Shown here: positions 1-5,983 of the stretch, in pieces
How the letters are laid out: each line of letters begins with the position of its first letter
Position numbering within the stretch: position 1 is the stretch's first letter
Assembly (NCBI GenBank): GCA_022560555.1
Contig: JADFSZ010000050.1
Coordinates: 1-10,008, forward strand
From: JADFSZ01 sp022560555 [NCBI: PVC group bacterium]
GTDB lineage: Bacteria; GCA-001730085; JADFSZ01
Direction: 5' to 3'
DNA length: 10,008 bases
Translations under genes and position numbers: made by a program
The notes under the pieces: model-generated
Told to the model about the DNA's origin: nothing
The model's input: the letters and a program-made list of their open reading frames with translations, nothing else
Databases searched by the model: none

Positions 1-27
1 TAGTAACAAAATCGAGTGGAGGTTAAC

Positions 28-675
28 ATGACGTGCTGGGTGAAAAAAACTGTATGGGTGAGTTTATTCCTGATTTTTTGTAGTGCCGGGCTTGTGGCTG
101 TTCAGAAATTTTGGAAGGAAGTTCCCTCAAAGTTTCAAGAGACCGATGAAGTAGAAAAAACTCAACAGACAGAGATTTTTCTATCCGATTTATCCGAAAC
201 GTTTCATGCCGGTTTGTCTATAGGCTATACGTCTGATCGTGTGGAGCAATATATGGATAAGTTTTCCATTAAATTGGTTCGGGAGCCGGCCGGCTTGTCA
301 AAAAGAAAAATGTCCGCGTATTTTAAGAAAATAACTCTTTCAGATACCTATGAGAATTGTTCGAAGGAAATTGAAAATCTCGTTGAATGGGTCACTAAAG
401 AGTTTCATAAAGATTATTCTCCTCAGATTCTTCTTTTTCTCGCACGGTTTTGTATTGAAGTAAATGCCGAGGAAAAGGCGATTGAATACCTTGAGATTGT
501 CATTCAAAAAAGCGATCCTGTGTGGGGCTCCATGGGGCTTTGCCTTCAAGGAATGATTTATGAGGATTATATGGATAAAGCCGAACTGGCGCGGCAAACG
601 TATTCGCGTGTTTTGGCTCATTATCCGGATAGTCTCGAGGTCACATATGCGAATAAAGCCTTGCAGAGAATATGA
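28..675 (+). CDS. Anchored or exported protein of unknown function with TPR-like C-terminal half
   Basis: Family not recognised; 215 aa. I chose the ATG at 28 because GGAGG (18-22) sits 5 nt before it. An in-frame GTG at 16 overlaps that ribosome binding site and is less likely. Residues 1-7 carry basic residues and about 8-25 form a hydrophobic stretch, which reads as a signal anchor or signal peptide. The Cys in the LIFC segment has Phe before it, so it is a poor lipobox. Residues 135-215 look like two or three TPR-type helix pairs (pattern AEEKAIEYLE, then a LARQTYSRVLAHYPDS motif), as seen in periplasmic YbgF/BamD-like helical repeat proteins. The middle is charged and unassigned. The stop overlaps the rsmD start (ATGA), which implies translational coupling. 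A role as a protein-protein scaffold is inference only. The gene may be the last of an operon that starts left of the window. Confidence 0.75.
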   Translation: MTCWVKKTVWVSLFLIFCSAGLVAVQKFWKEVPSKFQETDEVEKTQQTEIFLSDLSETFHAGLSIGYTSDRVEQYMDKFSIKLVREPAGLSKRKMSAYFKKITLSDTYENCSKEIENLVEWVTKEFHKDYSPQILLFLARFCIEVNAEEKAIEYLEIVIQKSDPVWGSMGLCLQGMIYEDYMDKAELARQTYSRVLAHYPDSLEVTYANKALQRI

Positions 676-1316
676 CAAGAGATTCTATGAATAGGATGAG
701 ATTAACGGGCGGAAAAGATAAGGGACGTAAAATCACTTTTGAAAAACTTCCCCGGCTTCGTCCCACAATGGATAAAATACGTAAAGCCGTGTTTGATATC
801 GTGGGTTCACGCATTGTGGACGCATCCTTTTTGGATCTTTTTGGCGGAACGGGAGCTATGGGCTTGGAAGCGCTCAGTCGCCGGGCCGGACATGTTGTTT
901 TTGTGGATCGATCAAAAAAAGCGTATCAGCTTATACGAAAGAATCTTGATCTTTTGGAATGGACGTACCGGGTCGGGGCTCTGGGGCGGTCATCAAAAAC
1001 GATCAATCTTAAGCCCGGGGTTCATCCTTCTAAACAGCACGAGGTGATTGATGTGTACCTCAATGACGCGCATGCATTTTTAAAAACCTCTTCAATGATG
1101 AAATGGACGTTTGATTTAATTTTTCTTGATCCTCCCTATAACAATGACCTTCTAAAATATTTGAGATTCATTGAAAAATATGGTACCTTAAACGATGGGG
1201 GCAGGGTCCTGTGTGAACATCAAGAGCCTCTAAATCTCGACGGGGATGCTTTTTGGAAATGTCTTCAAAAGAACCGCTATGGAGACAAGTGTATTTCTGT
1301 CGTGAAACATGTTTAA
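672..1316 (+). CDS. rsmD: 16S rRNA (guanine966-N2)-methyltransferase RsmD
   Basis: An S-adenosylmethionine-dependent Rossmann-fold methyltransferase that, in the known family, makes m2G966 in 16S rRNA of the small subunit. Visible signatures are the N-terminal MRLTGGKDKGRKI (family form: RIIAGKxKGRKL), RPTMDKIRKAVFDIV, the SAM-binding DLFGGTG (residues 55-61), the acidic VFVDR strand end, the catalytic FLDPPY (151-156) and the terminal YGDKCISVV. At 214 aa it is longer than the usual 180-200. Part of the excess is a roughly 20-30 residue segment after KNLDLLEW (about 98-127) that I do not recognise from the family. Start choice is uncertain: ATG 672 overlaps the previous stop (ATGA), but ATG 687 (AAGAG 5 nt upstream) and ATG 696, which gives the family-typical N terminus, are possible. 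coaD follows after 26 nt, a common pairing in bacteria. Confidence 0.9.
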   Translation: MTRDSMNRMRLTGGKDKGRKITFEKLPRLRPTMDKIRKAVFDIVGSRIVDASFLDLFGGTGAMGLEALSRRAGHVVFVDRSKKAYQLIRKNLDLLEWTYRVGALGRSSKTINLKPGVHPSKQHEVIDVYLNDAHAFLKTSSMMKWTFDLIFLDPPYNNDLLKYLRFIEKYGTLNDGGRVLCEHQEPLNLDGDAFWKCLQKNRYGDKCISVVKHV

Positions 1317-1342
1317 CGAACGAAGATTTCTTCAAGGTGCGT

Positions 1343-1825
1343 ATGAAAAAAGGCGTTTATCCGGGAACATTTGATCCGATCACGTATGGCCATATCGATC
1401 TCATCAAGAGGGCTCTTGAGATTGTCGACGAACTTATTGTGGCTGTGGCGCATAATCCGGCGAAAAATCCGAAATTTTCTATTCAAGAGCGTGTTGATTT
1501 TGTTAAAGAAACCTTAAATGAAATGGATGTGTCCGAAGGCAAAAGCGTTAGGGTTGAATCCTTTGATGGATTGCTCGTGAACTATGTTGAATCGCTGCAG
1601 GCAAAAATCATTATTCGCGGCATTCGGGCCTTTTCGGATTTTGAAAATGAATTTCAAATGGCTTTGACGAACCGGAAATTTAATCCATCGATTGAAACCA
1701 TCTTTTTGATGCCGAATGAAAGTTACTCTTATATCAGCTCAAATATTATTAAGGAAGCGGCTCGTCTTGGTGCCGATATTAGCCCCTATGTTCCCGCGGC
1801 GGTCCAAAAAAAGCTAAAAAATTAG
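1343..1825 (+). CDS. coaD: Phosphopantetheine adenylyltransferase (PPAT)
   Basis: Catalyses ATP plus 4'-phosphopantetheine to dephospho-CoA plus pyrophosphate, the penultimate step of coenzyme A synthesis, in the cytoplasm. The product from ATG 1343 is 160 aa, matching the family length (about 160). Motifs seen: GVYPGTFDPITYGH (residues 4-17), containing the nucleotidyltransferase T-x-G-H motif at 14-17; RGIRAFSDFENE (92-103), the RGxR substrate-binding loop; and SYISSNIIKEAA (129-140), the ISSxxIK-type ATP-binding motif with Asn where Ser or Thr is usual. The reading frame stays open upstream to 1253, but that stretch overlaps the rsmD coding region and does not resemble PPAT. AAGG at 1334-1337 lies 5 nt before ATG 1343. 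It probably shares a transcript with rsmD. No strong terminator follows. Confidence 0.96.
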   Translation: MKKGVYPGTFDPITYGHIDLIKRALEIVDELIVAVAHNPAKNPKFSIQERVDFVKETLNEMDVSEGKSVRVESFDGLLVNYVESLQAKIIIRGIRAFSDFENEFQMALTNRKFNPSIETIFLMPNESYSYISSNIIKEAARLGADISPYVPAAVQKKLKN

Positions 1826-1938
1826 ATATAAGTTGTTCATTATAAATATATTATGAAAATACCAAATTAAGGTCGCTTCTCATGAAAAATAAGTCCTCCA
1901 TGGGAAGGAAAAATAAGCGTGAAATTCATTTTTTTGTG

Positions 1939-1966
1939 TTGACACCTATAGTTAAATACGTATAAT
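1939..1966 (+). promoter_or_regulatory. Strong sigma70-type promoter for the tRNA-Thr/tuf unit
   Basis: TTGACA at 1939-1944 and TATAAT at 1961-1966 are exact consensus hexamers separated by 16 bp. An A/T-rich stretch with a T7 run lies directly upstream (1921-1938) and could act as an UP-like element. The start site is expected near 1972-1974, after a C-rich discriminator (CACTCCCC). GC-rich discriminators occur at stringently controlled rRNA/tRNA promoters, but that link is inference here. The nearest downstream gene is tRNA-Thr, then tuf. Confidence 0.85.
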
Positions 1967-1972
1967 CACTCC

Positions 1973-2123
1973 CCACAACAGCAGGCGGTAACGCAGGCTA
2001 AAATTCCCTAGATTGTTGCTATCCTTGGAGTTAATCGGATAGGAAGTCAATTGAAATAAGGAAAATCATTGACTGATAGGGGTTTTTATAGTTTTAAATA
2101 TTCTGATCTAAATGTATACATAA
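1973..2123 (+). other. Untranslated leader upstream of tRNA-Thr with small inverted repeats
   Basis: About 150 nt between the promoter and tRNA-Thr with no convincing ORF. Two inverted repeats are visible: CTATCC (2019-2024) with GGATAG (2037-2042), and AGTCAAT (2045-2051) with ATTGACT (2068-2074). The second is followed by GATAGGGG and a T5 run (2083-2087). GATAG recurs at 2075-2079, so CTATC at 2019-2023 could pair with either copy. A weak second promoter is conceivable (TTGACT 2069-2074, then TTTAAA 2093-2098, 18-bp spacer). Neither reading is proven. Confidence 0.4.
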
Positions 2124-2198
2124 GCCCGCGTAGCTCAGAGGTAGAGCACATGCATGGTAAGCATGTGGTCATCGGTTCAACTCCGATCGTGGGCTCCA
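2124..2198 (+). tRNA. tRNA-Thr, anticodon GGT
   Basis: A full cloverleaf can be drawn. The acceptor is GCCCGCG (2124-2130) with CGTGGGC (2188-2194), including one G-T pair. The D-stem is GCTC/GAGC. The anticodon stem is CATGC/GCATG around loop ATGGTAA, giving anticodon GGT (2156-2158) for threonine codons ACC/ACU. The T-arm is ATCGG-TTCAACT-CCGAT. The discriminator base is T2195 and CCA is encoded (2196-2198). It sits 62 nt before tuf in the same orientation, the same relation as thrT-tufB in enterobacteria, so it is probably cut from a shared transcript. Confidence 0.97.
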
Positions 2199-2216
2199 GA
2201 ATCATGATTGCGATTT

Positions 2217-2239
2217 GTTTGTTTAGGGTAAAGACAAAC
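2217..2239 (+). other. Hairpin between tRNA-Thr and tuf
   Basis: Arm 2217-2224 (GTTTGTTT) pairs with 2232-2239 (AGACAAAC) over 8 positions, one of them G-T, around a 7-nt loop. No T-run follows, so it is not a terminator. It could be a processing or stability element between the tRNA and the tuf ribosome binding site (GGGAGG, 2250-2255). Confidence 0.4.
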
Positions 2240-2260
2240 TTCTAAATCCGGGAGGCAGGT

Positions 2261-3469
<1,209 letters not shown>

Positions 3470-3486
3470 TAAAGATCGACATGCGC

Positions 3487-3628
3487 CATGCGTCATGAGA
3501 CATGCGCTAAAGGGCAAAAGAACGTAAAGATTTTGGTTGCAAAAACAGATAATAAAGAGACTTTAGGACAACAAACCCAAAGAAGAGAAAGATTGTGATG
3601 CAAGTCGCATGACGCGTGTCGCATGACG
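3487..3628 (+). repeat. Imperfect inverted repeat plus 11-bp direct repeat in the tuf-rpmG spacer
   Basis: Arm 3487-3505 matches the reverse complement of 3600-3618 at 16 of 19 positions, with an 8-bp perfect core GCGTCATG (3490-3497)/CATGACGC (3608-3615). The second arm is part of a tandem: GTCGCATGACG occurs at 3604-3614 and again at 3618-3628. CATGCGC-like words also recur at 3481-3507. A purine-rich, gene-free stretch lies between the arms. It could be a long stem, a short interspersed repeat or a MITE-like remnant; I see no transposase or clear target duplication. Confidence 0.6.
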
Positions 3629-3638
3629 AGGTTTTAAG

Positions 3639-3791
3639 ATGCGCGAACAAATTGGATTAGCCTGCGAAGATTGCGGCCGTAAAAACTACTATAAAGATCG
3701 AAATAAAAAACAGAAAACGGATAAACTCCGTTTGAAAAAATATTGTCGTTTTGACAGAAAACATACGTGGCATAAAGAAGTGAAACCATAA
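3639..3791 (+). CDS. rpmG: 50S ribosomal protein L33
   Basis: A small large-subunit ribosomal protein of 50 aa, typical for the family (about 49-55). GAGG at 3628-3631 stands 7 nt before the ATG. The sequence has the L33 signature: MREQIGLACEDCG at the N terminus, basic KNYYKDRNKKQKTDKL, and KLRLKKYC then RKHTWHKE at the C terminus. It resembles the zinc-ribbon (Cys-containing) form, with C9, C12 and C36 present. The fourth expected Cys, in the family pattern YCxxCRKHT, is Asp39 (YCRFDRKHT). Zinc binding is therefore uncertain. Its place between tuf and tRNA-Trp/secE is the usual one in many bacteria. Confidence 0.93.
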   Translation: MREQIGLACEDCGRKNYYKDRNKKQKTDKLRLKKYCRFDRKHTWHKEVKP

Positions 3792-3819
3792 GGGACTGTG
3801 TTTGTAGGAAGCAAGTCCC
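3792..3819 (+). other. Weak hairpin between rpmG and tRNA-Trp
   Basis: GGGACT (3792-3797) pairs with AGTCCC (3814-3819) across a 16-nt loop, starting immediately after the rpmG stop. No T-run follows. It may help processing of the tRNA from the mRNA, or may be chance. Confidence 0.25.
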
Positions 3820-3837
3820 CCTACTCAGTTTACCGAT

Positions 3838-3914
3838 AGGCCTGTAGCTCCAATTGGTAGAGCGTCGGTCTCCAAAACCGAGTGTTGGGGGTTCGAATCC
3901 CTCCAGGCCTGCCA
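3838..3914 (+). tRNA. tRNA-Trp, anticodon CCA
   Basis: The cloverleaf is complete. The acceptor is AGGCCTG (3838-3844) with CAGGCCT (3904-3910), fully paired. The D-arm is GCTC/GAGC. The anticodon stem is TCGGT/ACCGA around loop CTCCAAA, giving anticodon CCA for tryptophan. The T-arm is GGGGG-TTCGAAT-CCCTC with one G-T pair. The discriminator is G3911, the expected tRNA-Trp identity base, and CCA is encoded at 3912-3914. Its position just upstream of secE is the common bacterial arrangement. Confidence 0.97.
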
Positions 3915-3947
3915 TTGATTCATGGTGACCAAGAGTTTTGCATAAGA

Positions 3948-3994
3948 AAAATCACCGTATTCTTTGGATTTTTGTAATCAGATCCGGTGATTTT
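3948..3994 (+). terminator. Possible attenuator or intrinsic terminator between tRNA-Trp and secE
   Basis: AAAATCACCG (3948-3957) is perfectly complementary to CGGTGATTTT (3985-3994), a 10-bp stem with a 27-nt loop. The descending arm ends in TTTT and continues CATTTGTTT. The GC part of the stem is short and the loop long, so termination would be partial at best. TCACC (3952-3956) can instead pair with an upstream GGTGA (3924-3928), giving a competing fold. Read-through must occur if secE uses the upstream promoter, since no other good promoter is visible here. Confidence 0.4.
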
Positions 3995-4020
3995 CATTTG
4001 TTTAAAGGGGAAAAGAAGGT

Positions 4021-4212
4021 ATGAATTGGATTGGGAAAATAAAGGAATATTTTAAAAATGTTAAGCTCGAAATGCAAAAAGTCAGCTGGCCGACCAAAAG
4101 CGATATTAAAGGATCGACAAGCGTGGTGATCGTGACTCTTTTTATTGTTGGCGCGTTCATCGGTGCTGTCGATTTTTTGCTTTCAAGCGTGATTGGATTG
4201 CTCATTAGATGA
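4021..4212 (+). CDS. secE: Protein translocase subunit SecE
   Basis: The essential small membrane subunit of the SecYEG translocon in the inner membrane. It is 63 aa, the short single-span form usual outside enterobacteria. The amphipathic N-terminal helix contains the family signature LEMQKVSWPTKSD (about residues 16-28; general form ExxKVxWPT). One transmembrane helix follows at about 34-60 (VVIVTLFIVGAFIGAVDFLL). AAAGGGG at 4004-4010 is the likely ribosome binding site, 10 nt before ATG; AAGG at 4016-4019 is too close. The stop overlaps the nusG start (ATGA at 4209-4212), so the two are probably translationally coupled, as in the standard secE-nusG pair. Confidence 0.95.
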   Translation: MNWIGKIKEYFKNVKLEMQKVSWPTKSDIKGSTSVVIVTLFIVGAFIGAVDFLLSSVIGLLIR

Positions 4213-4748
4213 CGGAGATAATCAAACAGTGGTTCGTTGTGCATACGCAGACAGGGGTTGAAAATCGTGTTAAAACCATGATTGAAAACCGCGTGAAGTT
4301 TGAGTCTAGGGAAGATCATTTTGGAGATATTCTCATCCCGACGGAAAGCGTAGCGGAGATTCGCGATGGAAAAAAGCGTGTGGTCTCCCGGAAATTTTAT
4401 CCGGGATACATCTTGATCGAAATGGATCTGAACGATGACACGTGGTACTTTATCCGCACGATTCCGGGGGTTACAGGATTTATTGGCGCGGGAAAGAAAC
4501 CGACCCCGTTAAGCCAGGAAGAAATAGACGCTATTGTGCGCCGTACCGCTTATGAGCAGGAAAAGCCGAAACCGAAGGTTCTTTTTGAAATAGGCGAAGG
4601 GGTTAAAATTATCGACGGTCCTTTTTTGAATTTTAACGGCAATGTTGACGATATCAATAATGAAAAAGGGGTTGTTAAAGTCCTGGTTCCCATTTTTGGC
4701 AGAACGACCCCCGTTGAATTGGAATTTTGGCAAGTGGAAAAACTGTAA
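4209..4748 (+). CDS. nusG: Transcription termination/antitermination factor NusG
   Basis: A transcription elongation factor that binds RNA polymerase through its NGN domain and recruits ribosomal protein S10 or Rho through its KOW domain. It is 179 aa, the normal length. The NGN domain (about 6-115) shows WFVVHTQTGVENRV, HFGDILIPTE, RKFYPGYILIEM and the IPGVTGFIG segment. The KOW domain (about 126-179) shows GEGVKIIDGPFLNFNG and ends IFGRTTPVELEFWQVEKL, a near-perfect match to the family C terminus. It starts inside the secE stop (ATGA). A repeat-rich 106-nt spacer separates it from rplK. Confidence 0.97.
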   Translation: MTEIIKQWFVVHTQTGVENRVKTMIENRVKFESREDHFGDILIPTESVAEIRDGKKRVVSRKFYPGYILIEMDLNDDTWYFIRTIPGVTGFIGAGKKPTPLSQEEIDAIVRRTAYEQEKPKPKVLFEIGEGVKIIDGPFLNFNGNVDDINNEKGVVKVLVPIFGRTTPVELEFWQVEKL

Positions 4749-4750
4749 AG

Positions 4751-4848
4751 ACCGCGGAAGAACGCGGATATAAAAAATCGCAGATCAACGCTGAAAAATC
4801 CGCGGCTAATCCGCGTACGAGTTTAAGATCCGCGTAAAATTAGCGAGG
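4751..4848 (+). repeat. CCGCG-type interspersed repeat cluster in the nusG-rplK spacer
   Basis: ATCCGCG occurs three times (4798-4804, 4809-4815, 4828-4834), and its reverse complement is at 4763-4769, extended to ACGCGGAT (4762-4769) opposite ATCCGCGT (4809-4816 and 4828-4835). Related degenerate words (CCGCGG at 4752-4757 and 4800-4805, ATCGCAGATCAACGC at 4777-4791, TTAGCG near 4840) make up almost the whole spacer. The layout looks like an irregular palindromic repeat family between genes. The last unit merges into the rplK ribosome binding site. Confidence 0.65.
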
Positions 4849-4854
4849 TTTTTG

Positions 4855-5280
4855 ATGGCTAAAAAAGAAATCGGAATAATCAAACTGCAGATTTCGGCAG
4901 GGCAAGCGACCCCGGCGCCTCCGGTGGGTCCCGCTTTGGGCCAAAAAGGGGTCAACATTATGGAGTTTTGCAAGGCCTATAACGAAAAAACGAAAGATAA
5001 GACCGGAACGATTCTTCCGGTTGTCATTACGGTTTACGAAGACCGGTCATTTACCTTTGTGATCAAAAGTCCTCCCGCGGCTGTTCTCTTAAAACAAGCG
5101 GCCGGGCTGGCCAAGGCCTCCGGAGAGCCTAATAAGGTTAAAGTCGGAAAAGTGTCCAAAGTCCAAATAGAAGAAATTGCGAAAATAAAAATGAATGATT
5201 TAAACGCGACCAAAATAGAAAGTGCTATGAAAATTATTGAAGGAACAGCCAGAAGTATGGGGATCGAGGTTGAAGGATGA
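4855..5280 (+). CDS. rplK: 50S ribosomal protein L11
   Basis: Binds 23S rRNA at the GTPase-associated centre at the base of the L7/L12 stalk and contacts elongation factors. It is 141 aa, the standard length, starting at ATG 4855; a TTG just before it would add only one residue. GCGAGG (4843-4848) is 6 nt upstream. The N-terminal domain has the proline-rich [20 protein letters not shown] (residues 14-33), the site known in the family for thiostrepton contact, followed by [14 protein letters not shown]. The rRNA-binding C-terminal domain has [20 protein letters not shown] and ends in the typical [15 protein letters not shown]. The stop overlaps the rplA start (ATGA). Confidence 0.97.
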   Translation: MAKKEIGIIKLQISAGQATPAPPVGPALGQKGVNIMEFCKAYNEKTKDKTGTILPVVITVYEDRSFTFVIKSPPAAVLLKQAAGLAKASGEPNKVKVGKVSKVQIEEIAKIKMNDLNATKIESAMKIIEGTARSMGIEVEG

Positions 5281-5969
5281 GAATAACAAAAAAGAAAAAA
5301 AAGATGGAAGGGCTTATTGATCCGGATGCCTTCTATTCTTTGGAAGACTCCGTGGATCTTCTACTCAAGGTCCCGAAAGCCAAGTTTGATGAGACGGTTG
5401 AAGTCTCCGTCAAATTGGGGATTGATACCAAGATGGCGGATCAGCAAGTTCGAGGCACCGTCCGCTTGCCTCATGGCACGGGAAAAACCATTCGTATTAT
5501 TGTGATTGCGGAGGGTGAAGATGTCAAAGAAGCGTTGGAAGCGGGAGCCATGGAAGCGGGGGCCGGGGAATTGCTTCAAAAGATTGAAAAAGGATGGCTG
5601 GACTTTGACTGTCTGATCACAAAGCCCTCCATGATGAAACTTCTGGCCAAACTTGGAAAAATTCTCGGACCGCGAGGATTGATGCCGAATCCAAAATCAG
5701 GGACCGTCACACAAGATATACCGAAGGCGGTTAAAGAGATGCAAGCCGGCCGTATTGAATATAGGGCTGACAAAGCCAGTGATGTTCATATTTGCGCGGG
5801 AAAGGCTTCCTTTGACAAGAAGGCGATTGTCGAAAATATACGAGTTCTTATTATGGAGCTGCTTAAAGTCAAACCATCGAGCGCTAAAGGTCCATATTTC
5901 AAAAGCATTGCCGTCTCAACAACAATGGGACCGGGAATCCGCTTGGACGTGAATCAATTTAAAATTTAA
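5277..5969 (+). CDS. rplA: 50S ribosomal protein L1
   Basis: Binds 23S rRNA at the L1 stalk, which moves deacylated tRNA out of the E site; in many bacteria it also represses its own mRNA. It is 230 aa, normal size. Recognisable segments are [44 protein letters not shown], the central [19 protein letters not shown] (about residues 127-145), which is the family hallmark, and the C-terminal [21 protein letters not shown]. Start ATG 5277 overlaps the rplK stop. GAGG at 5266-5269 lies 7 nt upstream, inside rplK. The lysine-rich N terminus ([13 protein letters not shown]) is usual. Autoregulation at a leader site was not identified. Confidence 0.97.
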   Translation: MRITKKKKKMEGLIDPDAFYSLEDSVDLLLKVPKAKFDETVEVSVKLGIDTKMADQQVRGTVRLPHGTGKTIRIIVIAEGEDVKEALEAGAMEAGAGELLQKIEKGWLDFDCLITKPSMMKLLAKLGKILGPRGLMPNPKSGTVTQDIPKAVKEMQAGRIEYRADKASDVHICAGKASFDKKAIVENIRVLIMELLKVKPSSAKGPYFKSIAVSTTMGPGIRLDVNQFKI

Positions 5970-5983
5970 AAAACGGGAAAAAA

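Noticed and set aside
739-1047. Second forward frame inside rsmD (102 codons)
   Set aside because: It is an out-of-frame shadow of rsmD; the Trp-rich translation has no family resemblance.
1253-1342. Upstream extension of coaD to ATG 1253
   Set aside because: The extra 30 residues overlap rsmD and do not resemble PPAT. ATG 1343 gives the family N terminus and normal length and has an AAGG site.
1882-1965. 27-codon ORF with an AAGG upstream in the coaD-tRNA spacer
   Set aside because: It overlaps both promoter hexamers, has a low-complexity Lys-rich product and no recognisable features.
3470-3638. Insertion sequence in the tuf-rpmG spacer
   Set aside because: The region is too short for a transposase and contains no ORF or clear target-site duplication. 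Only a repeat call is justified.
3634-3915. Reverse-strand frame giving a protein beginning MAGLEGFEPPTLGFGDRRST
   Set aside because: This is the antisense translation of tRNA-Trp plus rpmG. Proteins starting this way are a common false prediction opposite tRNA genes.
3938-3963. Promoter in front of secE (TTGCAT ... TATTCT)
   Set aside because: The spacer is 14 bp, too short for a good sigma70 promoter, and the -10 box lies in the hairpin region.
4751-4848. CRISPR array in the nusG-rplK spacer
   Set aside because: The repeated words are only 7-8 nt, irregularly spaced and partly inverted. There are no uniform spacers and no cas genes.
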